Shown here piece after piece: positions 30,419-37,948 of a stretch of 48,478 bases of DNA. The position numbers were made by a program, and so were the translations under genes. The DNA lies in the NCBI GenBank assembly GCA_021790135.1, contig JAJYIJ010000001.1, forward strand, positions 1-48,478. The letters are read 5' to 3'. Every line of letters starts with the position of its first letter. The first letter of the stretch is position 1. Origin of the DNA: a bacterium. Lineage in GTDB: Bacteria > Patescibacteriota > Patescibacteriia > Magasanikbacterales > GWA2-37-8. Below the pieces are notes generated by a model, which had not been told where the DNA came from, made no database searches, and saw nothing but the letters and a program-made list of their open reading frames with translations.

Positions 30419-30490
30419 AGCGGGTAACGGGAGTCGAACCCGTGTCACGAGTTTGGAAAACTCGGATAATAGCCGTTATATGATACCCGC
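30419..30490 (-). tRNA. tRNA-Gly (anticodon TCC)
   Basis: Read on minus: acceptor GCGGGTA pairs with TACCCGC. The anticodon stem is CGAGT/ACTCG around TTTCCAA, giving anticodon TCC. The T arm is ACGGG-TTCGACT-CCCGT. The D arm is AT-rich and weak (ATA/TAT), which is odd but the rest folds well. Discriminator T; CCA not encoded. Confidence 0.92.
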
Positions 30491-30512
30491 AATGAGTGAA
30501 AGAATATGAAAA

Positions 30513-30541
30513 AGTATAGCAAAACGTAGTATGTCGGTCAA
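30513..30541 (-). promoter_or_regulatory. Promoter of tRNA-Gly(TCC)
   Basis: Read on minus: TTGACC (30541-30536), 17-nt spacer, TATACT (30518-30513) preceded by TGC. Confidence 0.8.
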
Positions 30542-30548
30542 TACTAAA

Positions 30549-30573
30549 ACAAAAAACACTCGATGTGAGTGTT
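30549..30573 (-). terminator. Terminator of initiator tRNA
   Basis: Read on minus: AACACTC-ACATC-GAGTGTT followed by a T run, just after the fMet tRNA and before the tRNA-Gly promoter, so the two tRNAs are separate units. Confidence 0.75.
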
Positions 30574-30583
30574 CTCTGCTTAG

Positions 30584-30657
30584 TTGCGGGGGTGGGATTT
30601 GAACCCACGACCTGTTGGTTATGAGCCAACCGAGCTGCCGGGCTGCTCTACCCCGCT
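30584..30657 (-). tRNA. Initiator tRNA-fMet (anticodon CAT)
   Basis: Read on minus it starts AGCGGGGTAGAGCAGC. The anticodon stem GTTGG/CCAAC holds loop CTCATAA, anticodon CAT. Initiator marks are an unpaired first position (A1 against A72) above a 6-bp GC acceptor stem, and D stem GAGC/GCTC with A11-U24 as in formyl-Met tRNAs. The T arm is GTGGG-TTCAAAT-CCCAC. Two differences from E. coli are A1 instead of C1, and TGG/CCA instead of the three G-C pairs in the lower anticodon stem. CCA is not encoded. Confidence 0.93.
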
Positions 30658-30686
30658 ATGAATGCTAGAAAGCAATGACTGGCGGC

Positions 30687-30715
30687 ATTATATCGCGCTT
30701 GCGCTCAAAAGTCAA
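30687..30715 (-). promoter_or_regulatory. Promoter of initiator tRNA
   Basis: Read on minus: TTGACT (30715-30710), 17-nt spacer, TATAAT (30692-30687); a near-perfect sigma70-type promoter. Confidence 0.85.
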
Positions 30716-30810
30716 ATGTTATAAGCCTTTAAAGCTGATATGTGTTGTCATGACTAGTTATATATAGTGGAGAAAGTGACAAATTTGGTGAGAGTCTACC
30801 TTTACTATAT

Positions 30811-30839
30811 TTGACATTAAACATCGGATACGTTACTGT
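30811..30839 (+). promoter_or_regulatory. Promoter of the lipoprotein gene
   Basis: TTGACA at 30811-30816, 17-nt spacer, TACTGT at 30834-30839; 37 nt before the ATG. Confidence 0.6.
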
Positions 30840-30876
30840 GAAATGCGAAATATTAAAGTTAGATTAAATAATAGTT

Positions 30877-32037
30877 ATGAAAAAAATATTAATTAGTCTC
30901 ACCGCCTTACTTTTTTTAGCAGGAGCTGGGTGTAGTTCTGTCAGCAACCAGCCTGCCCCAACCGCTTTTCCCCAGCAAACGAACACCAAAGGTAGCGATC
31001 AGAGACCCAATGACAATGTTCAGCAAAACACTAGCACTGAACAGGCAAATCAAACCCAGCCGTCAGCCGGTGCGCTCAATTCTTATCTGGTAATGGAAAA
31101 GTATATTTATGTTTCCGGTCATCCTCAAGATGAGTCTTTTTCATTCTACACTACTGATGGTCAACTGATTAAAACTTTGTCAGCACCGAGCGATATGATC
31201 AAAGGCATTGTTGGCAACAGACTGGCGGCCGGCGACAGTATTTTTTACCTCGGTGGGACCACTTTGGATACCAGCATCAAAAAAATGAGCACGACTGACG
31301 GCAGTATCACCGCTCTAGATTTTACACGTTCTCAGAACACCAATGTTGGTAATGTACTTTCCGCGATTCCAACGTGGGCCGTTTCCAATGACGGCCAACA
31401 TGTTGCTTGGGTCGATACCACAGGTAAAATTAGGGTAGCCGACAGTGACGGGTCGCATTTGCTCACTTTAATGACCAAAGAAACCAACCCCGATTTCATT
31501 TGGCTGCAATTTTCTCCTGATGCTAACAGTCTATATTACTGGGATGGAGAGAGCGAGAATCTCATGAAATGGAATTTGGTCAACAATACACAGACAATGG
31601 TCATGGCTAAAGTTTCCCTTAACCGCGATTTTACCCTATCACCATCTGGAAAGTATCTTGTTTATTACTCTGACAAAGGAGACGCCATCATCAAAAATTT
31701 GTTGACGGGTAGCCAAGTCACTATTCCTTTGGATAAAAATTATGATCTTTTTGAGGGCGTGTCATTCTCGCCTGACGAGCGGAAGATAGTTCTTGGCGAG
31801 ACGGTGATGGGGATGGATGGGAGCGGGCAACCAAATGTGATGATGGTGGCAGACGTCGATAGTGGCAAGACTTCAGCGATAGGAAAAAATCTTTCGCCCC
31901 TGGACTTTATTTCCAACTCGCTCATTCTTGTTCAAGACGGCGTCACCGGCGCCAACGCTAGTATCCAAACCAACGGACAAAACCTGAAGAAAATCTCCAA
32001 TGATCAGTATTATGTCGGGTCTGTCGCTGACGAATGA
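30877..32037 (+). CDS. Putative lipoprotein with TolB/WD40-like beta-propeller
   Basis: 386 residues. The signal peptide ends in LAGAGC with Cys19; -3 is not the usual Leu, so lipidation is likely but not certain. A Gln/Asn/Thr/Pro-rich linker (about 20-65) leads to a propeller-like repeat region. Recurrent blades show SNDGQHVAWVDTTGKIRVAD, FSPDANSLYYWDG, LSPSGKYLVYYSDKG and FSPDERKIVLGET, the S-P-D/S-G-x-x-L/V-x-Y pattern of TolB-type repeats. It is probably exported and acts by protein or ligand binding at the outer face; the ligand is unknown. It is a single-gene unit with its own promoter and terminator. Confidence 0.85.
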   Translation: MKKILISLTALLFLAGAGCSSVSNQPAPTAFPQQTNTKGSDQRPNDNVQQNTSTEQANQTQPSAGALNSYLVMEKYIYVSGHPQDESFSFYTTDGQLIKTLSAPSDMIKGIVGNRLAAGDSIFYLGGTTLDTSIKKMSTTDGSITALDFTRSQNTNVGNVLSAIPTWAVSNDGQHVAWVDTTGKIRVADSDGSHLLTLMTKETNPDFIWLQFSPDANSLYYWDGESENLMKWNLVNNTQTMVMAKVSLNRDFTLSPSGKYLVYYSDKGDAIIKNLLTGSQVTIPLDKNYDLFEGVSFSPDERKIVLGETVMGMDGSGQPNVMMVADVDSGKTSAIGKNLSPLDFISNSLILVQDGVTGANASIQTNGQNLKKISNDQYYVGSVADE

Positions 32038-32071
32038 TTTTTTCCGAATTTAGGATCGTTTAAGAAAATTA

Positions 32072-32103
32072 AAATATCCACGTCGATCGTGGATATTTTT
32101 TTG
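32072..32103. terminator. Terminator of the lipoprotein gene
   Basis: AAATATCCACG-TCGAT-CGTGGATATTT with T and A runs either side, so it could also stop the minus-strand tRNA-Gly transcript just beyond. Confidence 0.9.
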
Positions 32104-32105
32104 TG

Positions 32106-32179
32106 AGCGGTAGACCGGATTTGAACCGGCGACCTTCTCCTTGGCAAGGAGACGTTCTAGCCAACTGAACTACTACCGC
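32106..32179 (-). tRNA. tRNA-Gly (anticodon GCC)
   Basis: Read on minus: acceptor GCGGTAG/CTACCGC, D stem GTTC-type arm, anticodon stem TCTCC/GGAGA around TTGCCAA (anticodon GCC), T arm GCCGG-TTCAAAT-CCGGT. Discriminator T; CCA not encoded. Confidence 0.94.
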
Positions 32180-32195
32180 GTTTCAAGTGAAAACA

Positions 32196-32223
32196 ATTAT
32201 ACTACGTGGGCAGAATTTGTCAA
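32196..32223 (-). promoter_or_regulatory. Promoter of tRNA-Gly(GCC)
   Basis: Read on minus: TTGACA (32223-32218), 16-nt spacer, TATAAT (32201-32196). Confidence 0.85.
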
Positions 32224-32273
32224 TAAAATACGGGCATATTCTGCTCATTAACAAAGACGCCTGGCTTATTCTC

Positions 32274-33326
32274 CTATAATTTATTCAATTCGGCGTGGTA
32301 GTAGGATTCGTACATTTGCCAAAACGATAGGAAAAGAGCGGCCACGATCGGCCCAATAACAAAACCGGAAATATTGAATAATAATAATCCGCCCAAAGTT
32401 GAAAAGAGTATGATAAGAGGATGCATTTGAATGCCTTTGCCGATCACAATCGGCCGTAAAAAGTTATCGATCATGGTAATTACCAGTGATCCAACCAGTA
32501 GAATGGTAACACCTTGCCAAAGGTGGCCGCTGAAAAGCATTATGATGCCGGCGGGCAGCCAAACAAAAAAGGTGCCAGTAGCTGGAATTACTGAAAAAAC
32601 GAACATCAAAATACCCCAGACCGCCGGACTGGGTATGCCACAAGCGGCAAAAAGAATGCCCCCCATGAGGCCTTGAAGCCCGCCCAGAAAGAGAGTGCCG
32701 CGAATCGTGGCACTGGCTGTCGATGTAAAATTTGTGTAAAGGAGGGCTTCATTGTGAGCGCCAAGTGGGAGCAGATAAAAAATTTTTTTTAAAAATTGTT
32801 CGCCGTCACGAATAAAAAAGAACATGGTATAAAAGAGCAAAAACAGAAATGCCAAGAAAGCCAAGCTGTTTTGAATGAAGCTCGTGGCGGAGCCGATAAG
32901 CGAAGTAACCAGTTCGCCGCCGATTCGGCTGAAATTTTCATTAATAACCAAGCTATTGATATTAAGACGAGCCGTCAGCGCGTTATGCTCGAGAAAATCG
33001 GAGGTTTTAATTAATGCTTCGGTTAAATAGTGGCCGATGGTGCCAAAGGAGCTGTAAATTGAAAGGGCTTCATTGGCGAGAATGACCGTTAGAATAACGA
33101 CTGGCAAAATGATAATAACAGCGATAAGAGAAAGTGTAATAATAGTACTTAAATTACGGTGGTTGACGAAATGATCAATGCGCTTAAAAACCGGATGAAA
33201 CAAAGCGGCAATTACGGCTGCCCAAAAAATTGGATAAACAAACGGCGTAATCAGGTACAAAAAATAAATGGTCACCAAAAGAAGCATGATAAGGAAGACG
33301 TAATTTTTGATTCGAGAAAAATCCAT
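32274..33326 (-). CDS. AI-2E/PerM-family membrane protein
   Basis: 350 residues from ATG 33326 (MDFSRIKNYVFLIMLLLVT). The longer frame to 33377 overlaps the flippase gene and its extra part is not membrane-leader-like. About eight membrane helices are visible, in the family's order: two at the N-terminus around FVYPIFWAAVIAALFHPVF, then a large soluble loop (about 95-150). The last five lie close together, with GGLLLFNISGFVIGPIVAAL near the end, the best conserved part. Members are linked to autoinducer-2 export or sodium/proton exchange, so the substrate is uncertain. It lies 34 nt after the flippase gene. Confidence 0.85.
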   Translation of the reverse strand: MDFSRIKNYVFLIMLLLVTIYFLYLITPFVYPIFWAAVIAALFHPVFKRIDHFVNHRNLSTIITLSLIAVIIILPVVILTVILANEALSIYSSFGTIGHYLTEALIKTSDFLEHNALTARLNINSLVINENFSRIGGELVTSLIGSATSFIQNSLAFLAFLFLLFYTMFFFIRDGEQFLKKIFYLLPLGAHNEALLYTNFTSTASATIRGTLFLGGLQGLMGGILFAACGIPSPAVWGILMFVFSVIPATGTFFVWLPAGIIMLFSGHLWQGVTILLVGSLVITMIDNFLRPIVIGKGIQMHPLIILFSTLGGLLLFNISGFVIGPIVAALFLSFWQMYESYYHAELNKL

Positions 33327-33360
33327 ACAAAAAAATAAAAGTATTGGTATTGTAGCAAAG

Positions 33361-34788
33361 CTAGGTGTTTGTCGCAACGTTGCGTTGTGGCAGTAGTTCT
33401 TTTAACGTCTGAATCGAAGTAACGCCAAAGAGCAGAATGAGCGCCGCGTAGACTATGGTTCCAAGCAGGATCGAGAGAAAAAGAGACAGCGGCTGCACGA
33501 GATACAGCATTAGGGCCATAATGAGACTGGCCAAAAGAATTTTAATGAGCGGAAGCATGTCCGGACGAACATGGCTGTAGCGGATAGTCAAGAGCGTTAG
33601 GAAGAAGCCGGCATAAAATTCGGAGAAAATCGTAACGCCGATTGCCCCGTACCAGCCGTAGTGGGCGATAAAATAAAGGTAAGCGATAACGCTGAAAATG
33701 GCATCCGAAACATACACCCACATTGTTTCTTTTTGTCGGTCAATGGCCAGCGCGATATGGCCAAAAATCATCCCAAAGCAGGTACCCAAAATTGAAATAC
33801 TGAGCCAGCGCAGCACAACTCCGGCGTTGCTGAAATCCGGCCCGAAAATCCAGCGCATGATGGGCGTCGCCAACACAAAAATACCGGCCGAGGCAGGCAA
33901 TAGAATCATGGCCAGCAAATTAAAACCAAGCTGGTAACGTTTTTTAAATTCACCGAGCATGTTGCGTGACCAGGAAAAAGTGACCTGGGGCATGACCAGC
34001 CCCATCAGGAGCGCTGCAATTTGTGTCACCACGTCCAAAACTCGGTAGGCGACCCCGTAGAAACCGACTAATCGCTGCGCGACAAAGAGCGGTAAAATGA
34101 CGCGGTCGGCCTGCAGATAACAGGCATTGCTCATGGTGGAAACGGCTGTTGGCCACATTTTACGCCAAAAAATGCGTGACACCGCCCAATCGATGTGCAA
34201 TTTTATTCCATGGATCGTCCGCCAGACATACAGCGTTGAAATAACTGAGGCCAGCGTAATGACCACCATAATCGGCAAAAATCCCCAGGCCTCATGCGCG
34301 GCCAGAGACACACCCGCCACGAGTATAACGCGGCTAAGCACGTCGCCAATGGTAACCAAAAGCATTTTAAGCCGTTCTCGGTAGTAACCGGTAAAAACTT
34401 GTATCAAGGCGCTGGCAAAGAATGAAATGCTTAAAACGGCGACGGCAATTTTAATTGTGGCATTATAAGGGAAGAAAAGAATAATAATCGGCGCGAGGCC
34501 ATTAAAAAGAAGTGCGCTCAAAAAACGCCAGGTAAAGATAGTATTCAGGACTTTGTTTCTGTCCAATCCTGGCTCGGCAAGCATTTTAGAACTGGTCACG
34601 GTGAAACCAAAATCGCTCAGGATACCGATAAATTGCAAAAAACCGGTGGCAGTAACATACCAACCGATTTTTTCCGCGCCCAGGGTGCGGGTCATTACGG
34701 CCAAGGCCAGCATCCCAAGGAGCGTGCTGATTGCCTTGCCGATGATTTGAATAAGAGTGTTATGGGCGATTGCCCGGTTCAGCGACAT
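33361..34788 (-). CDS. Oligosaccharide flippase (Wzx/MurJ-type, MOP superfamily)
   Basis: 475 residues with about 14 membrane helices. The N-terminus AIAHNTLIQIIGKAISTLLG, followed by TRTLGAEKIGWYVTATGFLQF, is typical of polysaccharide-biosynthesis flippases. Many charged residues sit at loops between helices, as in this superfamily. It would flip lipid-linked glycans across the membrane for surface polysaccharide or glycoprotein glycosylation; no glycosyltransferases lie beside it, so its substrate cannot be read. Its promoter (TATACT at 34802-34807 read on minus) is back to back with that of the SpoIID gene. Confidence 0.88.
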   Translation of the reverse strand: MSLNRAIAHNTLIQIIGKAISTLLGMLALAVMTRTLGAEKIGWYVTATGFLQFIGILSDFGFTVTSSKMLAEPGLDRNKVLNTIFTWRFLSALLFNGLAPIIILFFPYNATIKIAVAVLSISFFASALIQVFTGYYRERLKMLLVTIGDVLSRVILVAGVSLAAHEAWGFLPIMVVITLASVISTLYVWRTIHGIKLHIDWAVSRIFWRKMWPTAVSTMSNACYLQADRVILPLFVAQRLVGFYGVAYRVLDVVTQIAALLMGLVMPQVTFSWSRNMLGEFKKRYQLGFNLLAMILLPASAGIFVLATPIMRWIFGPDFSNAGVVLRWLSISILGTCFGMIFGHIALAIDRQKETMWVYVSDAIFSVIAYLYFIAHYGWYGAIGVTIFSEFYAGFFLTLLTIRYSHVRPDMLPLIKILLASLIMALMLYLVQPLSLFLSILLGTIVYAALILLFGVTSIQTLKELLPQRNVATNT

Positions 34789-34801
34789 AGGAGTGACCCA
34801 T

Positions 34802-34807
34802 AGTATA
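34802..34807 (-). promoter_or_regulatory. -10 box of the flippase gene
   Basis: TATACT read on minus (34807-34802), 14 nt from the ATG; no TG extension, and the -35 is unclear. Confidence 0.4.
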
Positions 34808-34844
34808 ACATAGAGCCGCCATTCCCGCGAAACGCAGGCTATGC

Positions 34845-34850
34845 TATACT
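34845..34850 (+). promoter_or_regulatory. Extended -10 promoter of the SpoIID-like gene
   Basis: ATGC then TATACT at 34845-34850. The ATG at 34863 follows within 13 nt, so the transcript is nearly leaderless. Confidence 0.55.
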
Positions 34851-34862
34851 AGACGCTCATAT

Positions 34863-35867
34863 ATGAAAAAGAATCATTCCTTTGCCATTTTTTTTCTTAG
34901 TTTAGCCGTTTTACTTCTTTTAGTGCCATTTGAGAAGGCGGCAGCCGACTCATTGTCGACACAATCAAATGCGGGGGCGTTGCCAGCGGAGAAAATCGAA
35001 ACAAGTGATGATTCGGTGACTGTTCAGCCGGAGCCGATAATTAGAGTTGACATTGACAAAACTCTCACGCCACTACATTTTTTTAGCCCTTTCGGTTATT
35101 TTGTCTACCAAGACAACAAATTAATGGCCGTTCTCACAGCCAGCAGTACGGCCACGCTTTCCTATAAAAAAGGAATCTATTTTTTTAAAAGCAATTCTGA
35201 ATCTTTCAGCGGTACCGGCGTCGTTCGTCTTATTCCGGATAATGCCAAACACTACTTTATACTTACAAATCTGAATCGTCGCGTAAGCGGGCGCGAGGGG
35301 AATTTTAATGAATATCAGGGCACATTTGAATACCGCTATTCTCCGCGAACGAATGCGGTGTATGCTATTAACGAATTGCCGCTCGAGGAGTATGTTGATG
35401 GAATCGCCGAGGTAAGCGATAATGACCCGACTGAATATATTGAGGCTCTGCTGACGGCCGCTCGCACCTATGCGTACGTCAATATCGCTTCAACGACTCC
35501 GCGCCATCTTTTTGATGTGTATGCCTCGACAGTTGATCAACTATACCTCGGCTACCGATCCGCTTTGGAGATGCCGCGTGTTGTTGCTGCCGCTGCCGAC
35601 ACAGCCGGTCAAATGGTTACGTTCCAAAATACGCCAGTTATTACTTTTTATTTTGGCCATTCAGATGGTCGCACCCGCGGTGATAAATATTTACGGCCCT
35701 GGCTGCAAAGCGTGCCAGCGCCGTATGATAAAGGTTTAAAACAATGGGGCCACGGCGTGGGAATGAGCTGCCACGACGCGCTTGAACACGCGCTGAAAGA
35801 TGGCTGGATGTACGATCAAATCTTGCGTTACTACTACACCAGTACGCAAATTGAACGTATCTACTAG
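34863..35867 (+). CDS. SpoIID/LytB-domain exported protein
   Basis: 334 residues. Residues 1-29 are a signal peptide (LLLLVPFEKAAADS). The middle, about 55-155, is a beta-rich N-terminal part. The SpoIID region starts near 160 with AINELPLEEYVDGIAEVSD, then EALLTAARTYAYVN. The catalytic-type acidic residues occur in LPLEEY, which also holds the core E of the family, and the C-terminal WGHGVGMSCHDALEHA is the H-G-x-G-M-x-Q-like motif (here Cys/His in place of Gln). SpoIID cleaves denuded peptidoglycan strands, but the substitutions leave activity uncertain. Likely a cell-wall-remodelling enzyme. It stands alone with its own promoter. Confidence 0.85.
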   Translation: MKKNHSFAIFFLSLAVLLLLVPFEKAAADSLSTQSNAGALPAEKIETSDDSVTVQPEPIIRVDIDKTLTPLHFFSPFGYFVYQDNKLMAVLTASSTATLSYKKGIYFFKSNSESFSGTGVVRLIPDNAKHYFILTNLNRRVSGREGNFNEYQGTFEYRYSPRTNAVYAINELPLEEYVDGIAEVSDNDPTEYIEALLTAARTYAYVNIASTTPRHLFDVYASTVDQLYLGYRSALEMPRVVAAAADTAGQMVTFQNTPVITFYFGHSDGRTRGDKYLRPWLQSVPAPYDKGLKQWGHGVGMSCHDALEHALKDGWMYDQILRYYYTSTQIERIY

Positions 35868-35879
35868 TATCGAAGCAGA

Positions 35880-36425
35880 TTATGTCGAAGAAGGAGGATG
35901 AAACTTTCGATCACTTTCGGCCAAATCTAAAATAATTTTACGTAAGTTCTCCGGTTGGGGGACATTTTTAATATTGAATTCCTCCATTTTGCCGGCAGTT
36001 TGAAGTAACAATGTTCCGTAATGAAAAACTGAGGCAAAAACACCCTCCATTTCAGAGGTGATGTCTTGAATTCGGTAGAGATCAAGTTCGGAAATAATGC
36101 GTGAAAAAAGACCCTGCTGCTCAATGTAGAGAAGGCGATCATTCGTGAGGATAAGCAAATTGAGATAAAAAGTGACGAAGTAGGTATACGCAAAGACAAC
36201 AATCAAAAGCAGGTAGACGCTGGCTGCGAGCAAAAGCAGAGCATAGGCTATTTCATTTTGTAAAAGCATTGGATAGGCGGCATGAATAAACCAACCAAGA
36301 GCGAAGGGCACCAACAATAAAATGAAAAAACCAATCAGCGGTGGCACCACAGTTATTGTATGGCGGCGGATTTGATACAAAATTCGTTCGTATGGTTTTT
36401 GATGGATAAAAGCGACAAGGCGCAT
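35880..36425 (-). CDS. PH-domain membrane protein (YdbS/bPH2-like)
   Basis: 181 residues. Two membrane helices lie at about 35-60 and 65-95. The bacterial PH-like domain lies after them (about 95-175: LLILTNDRLLYIEQQGLFSR, then ELDLYRIQDITSEMEG, typical of bPH2). The family is widespread and poorly understood. The C-terminus faces the cytoplasm. It overlaps nothing: it lies 4 nt downstream of the 94-residue membrane protein gene, so these two form a unit. Confidence 0.8.
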   Translation of the reverse strand: MRLVAFIHQKPYERILYQIRRHTITVVPPLIGFFILLLVPFALGWFIHAAYPMLLQNEIAYALLLLAASVYLLLIVVFAYTYFVTFYLNLLILTNDRLLYIEQQGLFSRIISELDLYRIQDITSEMEGVFASVFHYGTLLLQTAGKMEEFNIKNVPQPENLRKIILDLAESDRKFHPPSST

Positions 36426-36429
36426 AGTA

Positions 36430-36714
36430 TTATTGCGTCGGTGGGAAATAATTGCTGTTGGTCGCCGTTCCTGACCAGGAACCGCCCCATAGAGTGACAG
36501 GCTGTTGCCAGTTGATTGGCAAAGCGAACCAAATTGTGGCGATTACGGTAATAACCGCCAAACCAAGCGTGATCATTGTTACCATCGAACTGGTGGCGTC
36601 AAGCATACCCGTTTTTATCAGATGGGCAACATCAATCAAACCGAAAGTGATAAACCACAATAGGAAGAACCCGTACAGAAATAGAAAATCAAAAAGAGGA
36701 AGGGAAATGCTCAT
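36430..36714 (-). CDS. Small two-helix membrane protein
   Basis: 94 residues. Two hydrophobic helices lie at about 8-35 (FLFLYGFFLLWFITFGLIDV) and 45-68 (VTMITLGLAVITVIATIWF). The C-terminal 25 residues are polar and aromatic (WGGSWSGTATNSNYFPP), probably outside. No family is recognised. Transcribed with the PH-domain gene 4 nt away; a partner role in the same membrane complex is a guess from position. Confidence 0.65.
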   Translation of the reverse strand: MSISLPLFDFLFLYGFFLLWFITFGLIDVAHLIKTGMLDATSSMVTMITLGLAVITVIATIWFALPINWQQPVTLWGGSWSGTATNSNYFPPTQ

Positions 36715-36789
36715 AGAACTTTATGAATGCAGATAGTGTAGCAAATTTTTTTCTCTCCGACAATGAATTGAAACGAACTGCAACCGGAT

Positions 36790-37263
36790 TTAAATTTTTG
36801 CTACAAACGATTTATGCGATGTGAGAAAGCGCAGACCGCATATAAAGAGAAGCGTTGCGGTCACGAGTGATCCCAGGCAATATTGGCAAAGGGCGTGGAT
36901 GGTAAAGATCTGAAGATAGAGAAAATACAGCGAAGCCAGAAAGCCGGGGATAGTTAGCCAAGAAATGAAACGCAAGAAGACTTTGGCGCGATACCCGAGA
37001 TACAGCAGTGCCGAAAAAATAATGAACAAATAAAAAATACTTCCAAAAAGCGCCAAGGGAACATTTTCGAAAGAAGCATAGGCGCTTTGTAAAACAACAT
37101 GGCAGCCGACAATGAGACCACATGAAGGGAGAGCGCCGCGATAATGCTCAAAGGTCAGGAAGGTTGCGTCACTGAAGCCGACCAGGCTGAGCGCGAGAAA
37201 TAAGTAGACGATTCCATCAATGGGATGCCAGAGCTTGTTGAAGATCCGTTTTAAGATCGTCAT
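36790..37263 (-). CDS. VKOR-family membrane disulfide-generating enzyme
   Basis: 157 residues, four to five helices. The loop cysteines C48 and C54 lie in SCGLIVGCHVV, and the active CxxC is CQYC (C126-C129) in the last helices. This is the bacterial VKOR arrangement, which re-oxidises a DsbA-like partner and passes electrons to quinone, replacing DsbB. The likely partner is the adjacent thioredoxin-fold gene. Its start (ATG 37263) overlaps the end of that gene by 47 nt and no alternative start codon is seen in frame downstream. Confidence 0.88.
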   Translation of the reverse strand: MTILKRIFNKLWHPIDGIVYLFLALSLVGFSDATFLTFEHYRGALPSCGLIVGCHVVLQSAYASFENVPLALFGSIFYLFIIFSALLYLGYRAKVFLRFISWLTIPGFLASLYFLYLQIFTIHALCQYCLGSLVTATLLFICGLRFLTSHKSFVAKI

Positions 37264-37945
37264 ATGTTTGCAGGTTAGTAAGTTTTTTACCGTTCAGATA
37301 AAAACTGGGCGTCGCATCCACACCAGCCCGATCGCCACTGGCGATGTCGGCTTGGATTTTTGCCTCGGTTGCTGGATCGGCCAGAGCTGCCGAGAATTTT
37401 TGCATGTCCAATCCAAGCTGCCTGGCATATCCATTGATAAAGTTTTGTGCCTGCGTACTTTCTGACCACTGACTTTGATTGCTATAGAGGGCGTCATACA
37501 TTGGCCAGAATTTTCCTTGCTGGCCGGCGGCTTCGGCGGCCAGCGCAGCCAAGTCGGCGTTGGGGTGGATCGTCGTTAAGGGATACTCGCGGAAAACAAA
37601 TAAAAGTTTATCATTATATTGTTGTGTTAGTTGGTGCACGACGGTATAGAATTGCCCGCACGCTGGACATTGAAAATCGCCGTATTCGACCAGAGTTGTT
37701 TGGGCATTCGGATTTCCCTCTTGCCAATCATTTGCCGTAATTGGATCCTGAAGAGATCCAGCTTTGTCGGCCGTTGTCGGCTGGCTAGCCAAAAGCGCCA
37801 AGCCCCAGATTAGAAGGCCAAGGCCAATCAGAGCCACGAGCCACCAAAAAATATGTATCGCTAATTTTTTATGCTGAGCCCTCTTAGTATCCAGCAATAT
37901 TTTTTTCATCTGTTCTTCCCGTTCTTGTTTTTTATTTATTTCCAT
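37217..37945 (-). CDS. DsbA-like exported thioredoxin-fold oxidase
   Basis: 242 residues. Basic N-terminal 30 residues, then a membrane anchor (about 29-54) and a DsbA fold with GDFQCPACGQFY: the active pair is C93-P-A-C96. The helical insertion and the cis-Pro loop are visible (VDATPSFYLNGKKL; TPS at the end). It forms disulfides in exported proteins at the outer membrane face. Together with VKOR (overlapping downstream) it forms a full oxidation pair, useful to the Cys-containing pilins and lipoproteins of this window. It lies 3 nt after the recA stop. Confidence 0.92.
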   Translation of the reverse strand: MEINKKQEREEQMKKILLDTKRAQHKKLAIHIFWWLVALIGLGLLIWGLALLASQPTTADKAGSLQDPITANDWQEGNPNAQTTLVEYGDFQCPACGQFYTVVHQLTQQYNDKLLFVFREYPLTTIHPNADLAALAAEAAGQQGKFWPMYDALYSNQSQWSESTQAQNFINGYARQLGLDMQKFSAALADPATEAKIQADIASGDRAGVDATPSFYLNGKKLTNLQTYDDLKTDLQQALASH

Positions 37946-37948
37946 AAT

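Noticed and set aside
33327..33377. Upstream start for the AI-2E-type permease
   Set aside because: It overlaps the flippase gene; ATG 33326 begins the conserved first helix.
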